Shown: positions 20,173-30,111 of the stretch, one piece after another
Layout: every line of letters starts with the position of its first letter
Position numbering within the stretch: the stretch's first letter is position 1
The notes under the pieces: generated by a model
What the model was told of the DNA's origin: nothing
Databases searched by the model: none
The model's input: the letters and a program-made list of their open reading frames with translations, nothing else
Made by a program: the position numbers and the translations under genes
Assembly: GCA_022266195.1 (NCBI GenBank)
Contig: WHVY01000003.1
Location: 1,426,001-1,490,000 of the forward strand
DNA: 64,000 nt
Source of the DNA: Tetranychus cinnabarinus
Lineage: Eukaryota > Arthropoda > Arachnida > Trombidiformes > Tetranychidae
Direction: 5' to 3'

Positions 20173-20206
20173 TTTACAAATCTGCTAAATCAGTTTTCTT
20201 ATATAA

Positions 20207-20845
20207 TCAAATTTGATACGCGTAAAAAATTCCATTTTCTCCTAATACATTTGTTAGTAATCTTACTTCCTCAGGAGTATCTGACTTCAAGTCGATGAAT
20301 AAATATGAATAGGGCTTACTTGTTGCATGCTCATAAATATTACGAAATTTGGCAATTTTATTCGGAAACATTTGTCTGGCTAACATCGATGCAATTGATT
20401 TATCTCTAGGATTTTTAAATAGCACAATGTAATGTGAATTTAGTGAAATGTTTCTACTCTCTATTCCTTTCATGAAAAAATTTTGAGTAATAAGAATCAC
20501 AGATAGATTCCTGTGATGACTACCTTTAGTAAATAACTGTGAGATTATTTTGGAAGATGCTGATTCAGCCATCAAATCATCTATTATGATTAACTTTGCA
20601 TGTTTTCCATCCATTTTTTTCATCATCGCTTCAGGTAATCCTGCCACGAATGAAACTTTCTTCATATCATTGAATATTGGCTGATACTCTGAGTAGAAAT
20701 ATGTAATCTCCTCTGGACTAGGTTTTATGAAAATTTCAGGATGATTCAACAATTTTCGAATCCAATACGTTTTGCCGCAACCACTTGGTCCAGCAATTAA
20801 CATGGTAAAAGGATGCTTTAAATAAATATCAAACATTTTTCCCAT
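20207..20845 (-). CDS. ATP: A32-like genome-packaging ATPase
   Basis: 212 residues from ATG 20845; the frame upstream of it only offers a TTG. Walker A is GPSGCGKT (about 19-26), Walker B is LIIIDDLM (about 85-92), and ITQNFF (about 119-124) resembles the sensor motif of FtsK/HerA-type packaging ATPases. It follows the usual Polinton pattern HPFTMLIAGPSG. It should drive DNA translocation into capsids. Intact. Confidence 0.93.
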   Translation of the reverse strand: MGKMFDIYLKHPFTMLIAGPSGCGKTYWIRKLLNHPEIFIKPSPEEITYFYSEYQPIFNDMKKVSFVAGLPEAMMKKMDGKHAKLIIIDDLMAESASSKIISQLFTKGSHHRNLSVILITQNFFMKGIESRNISLNSHYIVLFKNPRDKSIASMLARQMFPNKIAKFRNIYEHATSKPYSYLFIDLKSDTPEEVRLLTNVLGENGIFYAYQI

Positions 20846-21204
20846 GTAAATGCAAGCAAATTTCTTATACAAAAAATGATCACTAAGAATAATATACTCA
20901 ATCTCATTGCAGATTATGTGAAAATCTAAAGAACCTCATTAAATCATAATGACTTAGTTATCAAATCTGATCTAGTAAACTGTATTTGTCAATTATTTAT
21001 AATCAAAGTTAGCTAAATTTGTTCACATAAATTTGAAAACTGTTAAAACACCAGAGTTAAAATTTGCTATCTGTAAAAATTGTAAACGCGTTTTATGCAG
21101 AAAGAAGTTTTTATTATAATTTCAAATACCCCAAATCAAAGGTTACAAATCCCAAATGTTAAAAATCAATATACGAGAACTTGCTCTACTCCAGATCAAG
21201 TAGA
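20846..21204. other. Non-coding gap within the minus-strand block
   Basis: AT-rich gap of about 360 bp between the ATPase and the next gene upstream, likely carrying the ATPase promoter on minus. It contains AACGCGTTTTATGCAG near 21085, related to the CGCG motifs near the ends. No ORF is supported. Confidence 0.5.
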
Positions 21205-21705
21205 TTACCATTTAAAATCATTCTGGACACGATCAAACATACTCCTGACTGTTGAAAGAGCGCAACAGTAATTAAATTTCTCAGGTTTCGGTTGAGGTTT
21301 GTGGAGGTGACAATATCTGGACTTGCCCGCCAGATTAACTTTGATGTGGGGAATCTTGCAATCGCTCAGGGTCTTCATGGATTCCTTTGTGTGGTATCCA
21401 ATCAGAAATTTGTTGCCACATCGATTCAATTCGTAGTATTCCTTGAGCAAATCCTCCACCTCTGCTAAATGAAGATCCCCGGGTTGCGGTCTGAAGTCGA
21501 TCCCCAATCCACCTTCGGCAAAAATTCCAACACCCCAACGATCACTTGAAGGGATATCTAATACACAAAAACCATGTTCAATCAAACCATGTTGAGTATG
21601 ATTGCTGTCAATCAAAGCATATTCCCTGGGAACAAAATGTTGATCATGGTCGTAGAGATGAAATCCTCGTATGTCAAAGAAAGCAACTATATTTTGTATT
21701 GACAT
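21205..21705 (-). CDS. Unrecognised Polinton protein
   Basis: 166 residues from ATG 21705; the frame extends a little further only with a TTG start. It begins MSIQNIVAFFDIRGFHLYDH and contains several Cys/His (CHLHKPQPKPEKFNYCC near the end). The start loosely recalls RNase H-fold exonuclease-like proteins of arthropod mobile elements, but the expected acidic pair is not clear (DIR rather than D-x-E), so I do not assign that function. A compact globular protein with its own 5' region. Confidence 0.5.
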   Translation of the reverse strand: MSIQNIVAFFDIRGFHLYDHDQHFVPREYALIDSNHTQHGLIEHGFCVLDIPSSDRWGVGIFAEGGLGIDFRPQPGDLHLAEVEDLLKEYYELNRCGNKFLIGYHTKESMKTLSDCKIPHIKVNLAGKSRYCHLHKPQPKPEKFNYCCALSTVRSMFDRVQNDFKW

Positions 21706-21888
21706 GATGATTAAAAGGAAACTCAATATTGGAAACAGATAGAAACAGAAAGCAAGAGAGACAGAAATTTAAAAGATTAAATTGAAGAAAGCAAAAACTT
21801 AAAATATTGATAGAGAGTAAAGAGTAAAATAAAGAGATCAGTTGAATATTTTAAAGTTGTGTGATTAAAAGGGAAAAAAGAAATCAAA

Positions 21889-22611
21889 TTAAATAGTCTT
21901 TTTGATGAAGAGAGTTAGGGAGCGAAGAATGGTGGCGTTATCTTTTAGCATATCCTGCAGATTTTTGGTGAATTTACCGGATAACCTATCCATAAAATCT
22001 TGTTTTTTCGCTGCTAGACTTTCAATTTTCCCAAAATGAGCTTGATATCTCTCATAGACGATTTTCCATTCTGTCATATCATAGATAACGGCTGGGCCTG
22101 GAGGATCCATATTAATTATTTCATTTTCCTCTTTCCATATTTCATCTATTGAGCGCTGACTATTATCAGTAACATGAGCGTAAATGAAAATATCTTGCAA
22201 AATACAGTCAATATGTCGCTGTATTGGATCTCTTATCAGCTCAAGCATCATACAAACACCTGGAATGATGTTAATTAACACGGAAATCACATTTGAATCC
22301 AACTTTAGCTTATTATACCGTTTAATCAACTGTATATCTCCTGTAGGTAGGACACCCATAATTAACTCATCAGCTACATCTTCTTTCACATCACTTCCCA
22401 GCTTCAAATCGGACAAAAAACGACCAAGCTGCAGTAACTCCCATCTTTTGAGGTTAACACCGTTTCTTGTAGGAAAACCATTGTAGAAAGTTCGAATATC
22501 GACACGAGTACAACATATTTCAGAATCATCATCTCTTCCAAAAGACACAGTAAGCTTATGATCAAGACTCAAAGAAATAGGTTTAATAGAATCCCAAGTA
22601 ATTGAAGGCAT
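21889..22611 (-). CDS. PC4-like single-strand DNA-binding/coactivator protein
   Basis: 240 residues. Residues about 20-70 (TVSFGRDDDSEICCTRVDIR, then FYNGFPTRNGVNLKRWELLQL) follow the PC4/p15 pattern: a beta-strand entry, VDIR-x-F/Y, a PTR-x-G-hydrophobic turn, then a Trp-containing helix. The rest is a longer helical region unlike cellular PC4, with an amphipathic C-terminus. PC4 proteins bind single-stranded or melted DNA and act with TBP/TFIID at polymerase II promoters. The next upstream gene is TBP-like, so the pairing is suggestive. Assignment is from motif resemblance only. Confidence 0.6.
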   Translation of the reverse strand: MPSITWDSIKPISLSLDHKLTVSFGRDDDSEICCTRVDIRTFYNGFPTRNGVNLKRWELLQLGRFLSDLKLGSDVKEDVADELIMGVLPTGDIQLIKRYNKLKLDSNVISVLINIIPGVCMMLELIRDPIQRHIDCILQDIFIYAHVTDNSQRSIDEIWKEENEIINMDPPGPAVIYDMTEWKIVYERYQAHFGKIESLAAKKQDFMDRLSGKFTKNLQDMLKDNATILRSLTLFIKKTI

Positions 22612-22677
22612 ATTTATTGAAATGTAAATGACTGCTTTGTTATCAACACAACAAGAAAATATTCTTAACTGAAGATC

Positions 22678-23190
22678 TTAGTTTTCTTTTGGTGCATTTA
22701 TATATTTTGCTAAGCTCTTAAAAAACTTTTGAGATATCTCACTCAATTGTTTTCGACTCCTCACTCCAGTTACAATATATGATCCTTTTGGATAGTAAGT
22801 TACGCAGACTTTATTATCTTTCCAATATATTGCAGGGTATATTTCAGGCTCGTAAGAGACGTTGCGGTTATTCTGGACAAATTTAAAAACATCAACATGT
22901 ACATTTAAGGCTCCCGAAGCGGTCATATTAACAACATTAACAAAACTTGGTCGGTCACTTGGGAATGTTTGTTTTATGAAATCTTTAGCATTTTGCACCG
23001 AGGTGAATCCTGTTGCAATGATTTTGCCCGATTCAAACACTAGTAAACTTTTCTTGTTGTCTTTAATAACATCTGCATTGAATCTTTTGCTTGTCTTACC
23101 AGATTTACCTTTGATTTCCACTCTTCTTCCTAAATCCCAAAGCGAAACAATATTAACAATTTTAGGGAAACCTTGAAGTTTGAAATTCAT
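22678..23190 (-). CDS. TATA-binding protein (TBP)-like protein encoded by the Polinton
   Basis: 170 residues, the size of a bare TBP core, with the two-fold repeat visible. Repeat 1 (about 8-78): IVNIVSLWDLGRRVEIK, KRFNADVI, then LLVFESGKIIATGFTSVQNA. Repeat 2 (about 83-163): FVNVVNMTASGALNVHVDVF, NVSYEPEIYPAIYW, then VTYYPKGSYIVTGVRSRKQL. These parallel cellular TBP (NIVSTVNLG, KRFAAVI, LIFSSGKMVCTGAKS; YEPELFPGL, SGKVVLTGAK). It is strongly diverged from host TBP, with no N-terminal extension. Its own promoter has a TATAAAAGAG about 75 nt upstream. It is the first gene of the minus-strand block and a likely transcription regulator. Confidence 0.85.
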   Translation of the reverse strand: MNFKLQGFPKIVNIVSLWDLGRRVEIKGKSGKTSKRFNADVIKDNKKSLLVFESGKIIATGFTSVQNAKDFIKQTFPSDRPSFVNVVNMTASGALNVHVDVFKFVQNNRNVSYEPEIYPAIYWKDNKVCVTYYPKGSYIVTGVRSRKQLSEISQKFFKSLAKYINAPKEN

Positions 23191-23262
23191 AATGGACGTT
23201 TGAGTGTGTGTGTGTGTGAGTTAGAGATCAAAGTACAAATGAGAGAAATAATCTGCTAGTAA

Positions 23263-23273
23263 CTCTTTTATAC
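23263..23273 (-). promoter_or_regulatory. TATA box of the TBP-like gene
   Basis: Minus strand reads GTATAAAAGAG about 75 nt upstream of the ATG at 23190. Confidence 0.65.
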
Positions 23274-23564
23274 TACATGATCTTACACATAAGGTGAAAT
23301 AAATTGGTTTAAAGATAAGTGGGAATAAGGCTGCATTGCTATAGCTTAAAGAATAACATTAAATCAAAGCTAATCAGTTATTCCATCTGTTAATTGTTTG
23401 GATCTGAGCTCAATCATCTTCAAAAATTTGGAAAGATAGATTTAATCACCCTAAAGACAACCTCGAATTAGACAGAAAAATAAGATCTTTACTTATTTAT
23501 TATGTGTGTTTTCAGTTCCAAGTCAAAAAACCAATCTTGCGCATCTGGATATTGCAAAATTTAG

Positions 23565-23573
23565 TATAAAAAG
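23565..23573 (+). promoter_or_regulatory. TATA box of the plus-strand gene at 23615
   Basis: TATAAAAAG 42 nt upstream of ATG 23615. With the minus-strand TATA at 23263-23273 it defines a divergent control region of about 290 bp. Confidence 0.65.
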
Positions 23574-23614
23574 GCTTATTTTATTGAATTTAACTCATTC
23601 ACAATTCGGCAATC

Positions 23615-23962
23615 ATGGAGCAAGTTAATGCTTTGTTTTGTTTAAGACCTGCAAAAAAACAGGCAATTTTACATGATATGAAAACTTATTATCTGTTCAA
23701 GTATGAAAATTTGAATCATCTTTATCATAGTATTGTTCGTTTCAAAAAAGAAGGTGTTATAGCTTTCAACACTCCTGAAGCTGGTGCTTTTCTCAAAGAA
23801 ATGAAGATTGAATCAATAGATCTAAAAGATTTTGGTTTCAAAATGGAAATTGATATGGACGATGAGATTAACAAAATGCTTCTCTTTGTGAAGGATCATC
23901 AACCAAGAACCTGCAACTGTGGATTGCTTCGATGGACTCCTAAAAAATTTTTATCCGCTTGA
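23615..23962 (+). CDS. Unrecognised small Polinton protein
   Basis: 115 residues from ATG 23615, behind a good TATA box. The sequence is mixed alpha/beta in character, with Lys-rich and acidic patches (KMEIDMDDEINKML) and a late CNCG motif that is probably not enough for metal binding alone. No family is recognised. It is the only larger gene at the right end transcribed on plus, divergent from the TBP-like gene. Confidence 0.6.
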   Translation: MEQVNALFCLRPAKKQAILHDMKTYYLFKYENLNHLYHSIVRFKKEGVIAFNTPEAGAFLKEMKIESIDLKDFGFKMEIDMDDEINKMLLFVKDHQPRTCNCGLLRWTPKKFLSA

Positions 23963-24117
23963 CCGCTCAATCAAGTTTATGTGCTAACTTGGCTACATTG
24001 CAAAACTGATCGAGTGATTTCTAGCAGTTTTTTGAAGAAATTTTTGTTTCTTGATAGAGTACATGTGGAAGTTTTGTTCGACTTTGCTTTGTTTCCTCTG
24101 CAGATGAGATCTGAATA

Positions 24118-24327
24118 ATGGCAGATACTCAAAGTCCAAAAACGTGGTGTATTTCAGAGAATGCAATCTTTTCTGTTATTTCTTCAAAATCATGCAGTTG
24201 TAAAATTTCTCTCGCTGATGGAAAATCGTGGCGGAGAATGCGAAACCTACAATTGTACGCGAAGCAAGTGTCAGTAAAGGCAGCATTTTGTCAGAGTGGT
24301 TTTTTTTCATTTATTTTAATTATTTAA
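24118..24327 (+). CDS. Small ORF in the left arm of the palindrome
   Basis: 69 codons from ATG 24118, starting MADTQSPKTWCISENAIFSV and containing ISSKS. A four-codon upstream ORF ends in TAATG overlapping this start. The mirror ORF on minus (24344-24523) begins similarly and has the same TAATG arrangement. Coding status is uncertain; the reading could simply reflect the shared DNA. Confidence 0.3.
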   Translation: MADTQSPKTWCISENAIFSVISSKSCSCKISLADGKSWRRMRNLQLYAKQVSVKAAFCQSGFFSFILII

Positions 24328-24343
24328 GATAAATCAGGAAAAA

Positions 24344-24523
24344 TCATTTTGACAAAATTCTGCCTTTATTGACTCTTACTTTGAATACAAATGTAGCATT
24401 ATTCGCGTGATCTACTATACTATTCAACAAGATTGAATGAAAGAACTTTGATTTTGAAGAAATAACATAGAAGATTTTCATTCCCCGAAAAATATCACTA
24501 TTTGGACTTTGACCAACTGACAT
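24344..24523 (-). CDS. Small ORF in the right arm of the palindrome, related to the one at 24118
   Basis: 59 codons from ATG 24523 to TGA, starting MSVGQSPNSDIFRGMKIFYV and containing ISSKS. It resembles the ORF of the left arm in its first 30 residues, then diverges. A four-codon upstream ORF again ends in an overlapping TAATG. Confidence 0.3.
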   Translation of the reverse strand: MSVGQSPNSDIFRGMKIFYVISSKSKFFHSILLNSIVDHANNATFVFKVRVNKGRILSK

Positions 24524-24789
24524 TATACTGGTCTCATCTGCCAGAAGAAACTATGCATTGTTGAACAAAACTTTCACATCATCTCAATCAAATTGAACCG
24601 AAAATTTCTCGTTAAATTGTTTCTAATTCTGTTATTTGCTTCTTTTGTTAAAACTGTTTCTTTTCCGAATAAATATTGTGCTTACTCTGCACATGAAGAA
24701 ATAATTGCTTAAAATCTTTCATTTCATTTCATTTATCTCACAATTAACTGAGTTCATTTTTGTCGCGTTTTAAACGATATCTTTATAAA

Positions 24790-25105
24790 GAATACATTTC
24801 CAAATTGGTACATCCAAACAAATTTTTTACAATTTTTACCATGTATTCTCTCTAGATAGCGATACAGTAGAGAAATATAAAAGTCAAAAAAAACTGATTT
24901 GACCTACCAGACTTCAGAAAAAATATCAAAAAAAAGATACAGAATACATTTCGAAACTTATAAATCGAAAAAACAAAACTTGAAAATTTTTTTTTTTCAA
25001 GTTTTGTTTCCTTACTGTATCGTCACCCATAGAGAATGCATGGTAAAACTTAGAAACAAAAATTTTTTTGGATTTACAAGTTTTGACATGTATTTTCTAA
25101 CTGAA
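24790..25105. repeat. Subterminal repeat modules (inverted pair) with a central hairpin
   Basis: 24790-24870 (minus) and 25014-25105 (plus) both carry the CTGTATCG...GAGAAT-CATGGTAAAA...ATGTATT module also found at 7643-7740. In the middle, 24971-24986 and 24994-25009 form a perfect 16-bp hairpin (AAACAAAACTTGAAAA). Confidence 0.75.
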
Positions 25106-25430
25106 TTTCCAATACATAATTTTTTTGTGGTTTTTCATGACGAATGTCGCTGGTCCTGGTGCTGAGACCTGTATCACAGAAGCGGCAAGTATAACCTCAA
25201 ACATACCCAGTCACGTCTTCTTAATCAAAGGCTTTGACTAAGTTGAAGTCTTCTGGGAGCAAATCGAGACTCTTTCTATTGTAAATAAATATTTTGCTCA
25301 CTATGCATATGAATAAATAATTGATAAAAATATTTAATTTCATCTATCGCACAATTAACTAATTTCATTTTTTTCGCGTTTTAGTCGATATCCTTAATCT
25401 CGCAAATCCAACATAAACTATTGAAATATC

Positions 25431-25624
25431 TAATCTAGCGAGATCAGCCCGGGCGTTTAATTTTACTTATTCTTTAATTAATTTGTTTTTTTCATTTAGC
25501 TCTTAAACTTGTTGAGTGCTGAAACCGCATCAAGGTTTAATTTTCTTTCTTTTTATTGACCCTTCACTTTGTGCTCGAAGCGTATGGTCTCTTTTGTGCT
25601 GGAAGCGTATGGTTTCCAACTACT
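25431..25624. repeat. Right terminal inverted repeat of the Polinton
   Basis: Reverse complement of 6294-6508 with a few indels. It ends GGTTTCCAACTACT directly before AAGGCA. Confidence 0.9.
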
Positions 25625-25630
25625 AAGGCA
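25625..25630. repeat. Right target-site duplication AAGGCA
   Basis: Identical to 6288-6293. Confidence 0.95.
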
Positions 25631-26496
25631 AGTTTTAAATTCAATGATCAATACGAGAAGATATCAAAATCAATTTGTAATAACCGTGATATAAACGGCA
25701 ACAACAATTAATCTAAATAGGAAATGATTACACTGAATCTATTGCGACTTTTACTTGACTATAAACAGCACTAATGATGTGATCTTGATTTGCATTAAAG
25801 GTAAACGATTAGTGTTAATTTTGTTTCACTAAACTGTTCAAACAAACTTCCCACTAAACCTTTTGAATACAAATTACATTAAATGCTAATTTTAAACTGG
25901 TCTGGATGTGACTTGTAGTTGACAGAACTTAATTATTGACAATCAAAAAGTGAATCCAACCCGATCCATTTTTGTTGAATCATTAAGACTTTAGGTTTCA
26001 ATTACTGCATCAGTTTAAGCTTTTAACATCAAATTCAATCACTAAGAAACAATTGATGACAAATTATTAAAATCCCTGAAAAAAGTGATTTTATATTGCA
26101 ATTGAAAGTTGCAGATCTCATCAAAATATCAATAAACTGAGATCAACCTGAAATTTATGATTAGGCTAGAAGGAATCGATTCAAGAAATGGTGATAGCGC
26201 ATAACTTGGCGATGTTTGTTTCAATTTGTCGATAGAGAAAGCTAGTTTAATTACAGTGAGGTTAATGAGAAATGAAATTAAGAGAAATCCTTGTGAACAG
26301 TTACATCGTTAGTTTTTGGCAAAAGTCATGGGTAAAGGTAAAGATGGTGTTAATGGAGTGTTACTAATTTTTACAATTAATTTGCGTCTAGCATCATTAA
26401 GTTGATAATGGACTAGGAAGGTCTTGAAAGCTAGAAAGGTTTGAAAGTCTCTTCAAAAGATTGCAACAATCAAGTTGAACTGCACCAACTGACTTA

Positions 26497-27260
26497 AATA
26501 GTATCTTCAAGTCTTGTCGACAATTACTATGGACAAAAATATAATTTGAGAGTCGAGAGTATGGACATTGTGGTTTGAATCAGCATAAAAACTGGACATT
26601 GAAACAAACAGCTTATACATTAAACGCTAAACATTGAACCTGTTTAACATAACATATTTCGAGCCAAAACATAATTAAAGCACAAAAACAATGAAGAAAA
26701 AGGTTTTTATTCAAATAAAAGACACATACAACACATTTGTAACATTCATGCATCAAACTTGTACACAAATGGGCGAAAAATGGGTAAAAGTTAATTTCTT
26801 TCAAGTTTAAACTCTGGCAAGTTGTAGGGACATAAAAACTGAGTCCTTTAGTGCGATTAAAAGGTTTCTCTTATCGATAGTTTTCGAGAAAATCAAGTCC
26901 AAAGTTGAAACTTCGATTGCCTTTTGTTCATTTTTGGTACAAGATATTTTCATGAGACTTGATCTTAATTCTGTAAATTTAAATGATCAACGAGGCAATA
27001 TACTTATTTTTAGAAATAAAATTCTCTGTGTTCTGTAAAACAGATCAATTCGATTTTCGTTTAAACCGACCTATTTCTATGATCGGGAAAGTTAGAGATC
27101 TGAAACTCACTGTATATCCAAAGAAACTGTTTGCTCAAATTATGGATTAAATATTTTCTTCAAATGATCAACAACTCTCTTGATTTTGGCCATTAACCCA
27201 AAAATTTCCAGCCTCGATATTACGAGAATGGCATCATCTACGATCATGATTCTTGGATTA
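26497..27260. repeat. Left arm of fold-back palindrome, copy A
   Basis: Aligns with the reverse complement of about 27500-28270. Shared blocks include AAACTGAGTCCTTTAGTGCG, TCCAAAGTTGAAACTTCGAT, TTCGTTTAAACCGACCT and TTTTGGCCATTAACCCAAAA. The loop is about 240 bp. Confidence 0.85.
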
Positions 27261-27499
27261 AACATTAGATTTTATTATGGGCTTTAATATAATATGACTT
27301 AATATCGAAGAAAATCTGAGCTGATGCAAGAAATGATGAATATATTTCTAACAGATAAGATTCGGGTTCATCAACCACTTAACTTCATAAACCAAGAATC
27401 ACTTCTGGTAACATAAGTAATAAAAGACTGTATCTTTTTATCGTAAAATCTTCAGTGGCCCAATATTTCAATATCTCATAGTCAATGACAAACTCAAAT

Positions 27500-28270
27500 G
27501 ACTAATCCAAGAATGATGATCTTAGATGATTCCATTCTCGAAATATCGAGGCTCGAAATTTTTGGGTTAATGGCCAAAATCAAGAGAACTTTTTATTATT
27601 AGAAGAAAACATTTAATTCATGATTTGTACAAACAATTTTTATGCCCATTCAGTGAGTTTCAGCTCTCTAACTTTCCCGATCACAGAAAGAGGTCGGTTT
27701 AAACGAAAATCGAACTGATCTGTTTTACAGAAAACAGAGAATTTTATTTCTAGAAATAAGTATATTGTCCGGTTGATCGTTAAAATTTACAAAATTGGGA
27801 TGAAGTCTCATGAAAATATCTGGTCCCACAAATGTACAAAACGCAATCGAAGTTTCAACTTTGGACTCGATTTTCTCGAAAACTATCAATAAGAGAAACC
27901 TTTTAATCGCACTAAAGGACTCAGTTTTTATGTCCTCACAACTTGGCAGAGTTTAAACTTGAAAGAAATTAACTTTTACCCATTTTTCGCCCATTTGTGT
28001 ACAAGTTTGATGCATAAATGTTACAAATGTGTTAAATGTGTCCTTTATAAGAGTAAAAACCTTTTTCTTTATTGTTTTTGTGCTTTACTTATGTTTTGAC
28101 CCAAAATCAAGTTATCGTAAACATGTTAAATGTTCAGAGTTTAATGTATAAGCTCTTATGTTTTTCAAATCGCAGTTTTTATGCTATTCCAAACCCACAA
28201 AGTCCATACTCTCGGCTCTAAAAGCATGTCTTTGTCCATAGTTCTTGTCGAAAAACTTGAAGATACTTAT
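27500..28270. repeat. Right arm of fold-back palindrome, copy A
   Basis: Partner of 26497-27260. It may be a long-TIR or foldback-type element; no transposase is visible in the loop. Confidence 0.85.
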
Positions 28271-28720
28271 GAGCCAGTTTGTGAAGAAGATGTTCAAGTT
28301 AATAATACAATGTTTCATTCGTTGTTTGCTAAACTAATGACTAGCTTTCATGACTTTCATTTTGGTGCAAGATCAACCAAAGCTCAAATAGTTTCGTTAT
28401 GACTGTTTTACAGACAGAAATCAAATAAAGTTTTTTGAGAATTGATTAAATTGAAATTAGGTTTGCTTGGATTTGAACTCTTCGAATCCTTCTTCATCCC
28501 TAAATCTTATTGATCTCAATATTTGAAGATCTCTTTTGAAAACATGAAGGCTTCTTAATCGGTTAATGAAACTGATTTTATAATGGTCTTACATAAACAT
28601 TTGATACCTGACAATAATAAAAATTGTAGTTGGAACCAGAAAAGAAATTTGATTTTAAAGAATATATTTATTGAATATCACATTTTTAAGACTAGAAATT
28701 CATACAATTGTTGAATTAGA

Positions 28721-29450
28721 TCATTTTTTGATATTGTTACATAATCGAAGGTTGAAAAGACCACATTTAGACTTGAACAATTGTCGGTTATCCTTAAGCT
28801 CATTAATAACAGTCTTCCAGTCGACATCAGTAGAGGTTGATTCAGCTTTGGTTGATTCAAGGAACTTGACTAAACCATCAACATCACCAGCATGTTGGTA
28901 CTTCAAGATATCAGTTTTGTGGGCCAAAAGGAAAGAGACTAAAGTTTCTCGCTTAACTGAAGTCAACTTAGTTCCAGGTCCAGTGTTTCTCACAGCCCAA
29001 GCAACGAGAGATGGAAGTCCGTGTTCCTTTTCCTCACTTTGTCCAGTTACTTTCTTTTCAAGAATCTTACCGAAAACAAGAACCCAATGGACTCCTTTAG
29101 TACCTGATTCATCAGCATGATCCTTTAAAAACTTGGTAGCACCAATGATGTTGAGTGAGTTGTAGTACTTAAGAAACTCGTCTCGATACTTCTCAGTAAA
29201 CTGATAAAACTTAGCTGCGTCAATCTTAGCTGCTTGACAGTCCTCTTTAGGGTCAGCAGCAGCCCAGAGAAGCAATGGGATTGCTTCAGTAACAGCACCA
29301 CTGTTAGCGATTTCATCGCCTGAAATGAATGATAAATGAAATTGAAATGTGAAAATATTGTTCAATGTTATAAGTTGAAATTTATGGCTTACCGGAGACG
29401 ATGAAAGCTGGAAGGATGAGGAGTGAAGCAACAACAAGTAAACGCATCAT
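28721..29450 (-). CDS. Secreted helical protein, copy A (exons 29450-29393 and 29319-28721)
   Basis: 218 residues. Exon 1 encodes a signal peptide (MMRLLVVASLLILPAFIVSG), then a 73-nt intron (GTAAGC donor, TTTCAG acceptor), then a mature chain starting DEIANSGAVTEAIP. The mature part is Lys/Glu/Leu-rich, probably all-helical, with few cysteines (one early, two near the C-terminus at KSKCGLFNLRLC). No family is recognised; a secreted salivary, gut or epidermal protein is possible. The promoter has GATATAAAAG about 85-94 nt upstream of the ATG. A nearly identical paralogue lies at 36758-37491. Confidence 0.85.
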
Positions 29451-29534
29451 TTTGACCGAGATTGATTTCACGTTGGATTCAACTGTAACTAGACTGGGAA
29501 CAATTTTATGATAATTTACTCTGGATTTTCATCG

Positions 29535-29544
29535 CTTTTATATC
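29535..29544 (-). promoter_or_regulatory. TATA box of secreted-protein gene A
   Basis: Minus strand GATATAAAAG, about 85-94 nt upstream of ATG 29450. Surrounding DNA from about 29461 to 29751 is identical to copy B. Confidence 0.6.
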
Positions 29545-30111
29545 ATTTTGTAGTTTAAGTCATCGTGAACTTGCTTGTACTTTTATGATTTGACATTGAT
29601 TTTGATTAGATGGTGACAGATTTATCTCATTGTTTCAATTGTTTTTCCTACCGAATTGGCATTATTTGTCTCACCTGAACATCTCAAATATAAATATCAT
29701 CAGTTAATTATCAGTATCAATGGTTAATCATATTATTAATTGTGACATTATTGACGATAATTGCTATACTAAATTGAGACCAACTTTTTTATACTCATCC
29801 TTTAGCTTTATCTGCCGTTTATTACCTCTGATCAATCTTTCCAAGACGGAATTTAAAATGCTCTTGACAATGAAATCAAAGCTAAAAATGCATGTTCTTG
29901 TGGTAAAGTAATTGAGTAACCTGATAGAAACAAAATTATGATATTGAAATTTAATCTCAACATGTTCTGAAGCCTATTCAATTAATTAAATACCTATTCA
30001 AATAATTTCATATATTCATTTAATTATAATTATAAATAATTTTCTAGTGCGTCTAAACTAGGGATTGAACGTGAAACAATAGACCAAATAATAACTGAAG
30101 ATTGGAAGACG

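Larger units (their letters stand above)
24061..24580. repeat. Large imperfect palindrome holding two related small ORFs
   Basis: The left arm (24061-24293) aligns over its length with the reverse complement of the right arm (24350-24580). The inner 24 bp differ at only two positions (GTCAGTAAAGGCAG...TTTTGTCA). Shared blocks include GTTATTTCTTCAAAATCA, TCAAAGTCCAAA and CAGATGAGA. Each arm carries one small ORF, pointing toward the centre. Confidence 0.8.
6294..25624. mobile_element. Complete Polinton/Maverick element (19,331 bp)
   Basis: Bounded by inverted repeats starting AGTAGTTGGAAACC and ending with its complement, with a perfect 6-bp AAGGCA duplication on both sides. It encodes the whole diagnostic set: DNA polymerase B, chromodomain integrase, adenain-like protease, A32-like packaging ATPase, major capsid protein and a penton-like minor capsid protein. 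Genes form a plus-strand block (6.9-13.0 kb) and a minus-strand block (13.2-23.2 kb) that converge near 13.0-13.2 kb. The perfect TSD and near-intact ORFs point to a fairly recent insertion, although the polymerase carries an in-frame stop. Extra genes not usual for the family include TBP-like and PC4-like proteins. Confidence 0.97.

Noticed and set aside
28181..28402. 73-codon plus-strand ORF in duplication A
   Set aside because: Lies at the outer end of the palindrome arm; the equivalent reading is not preserved in copy B.
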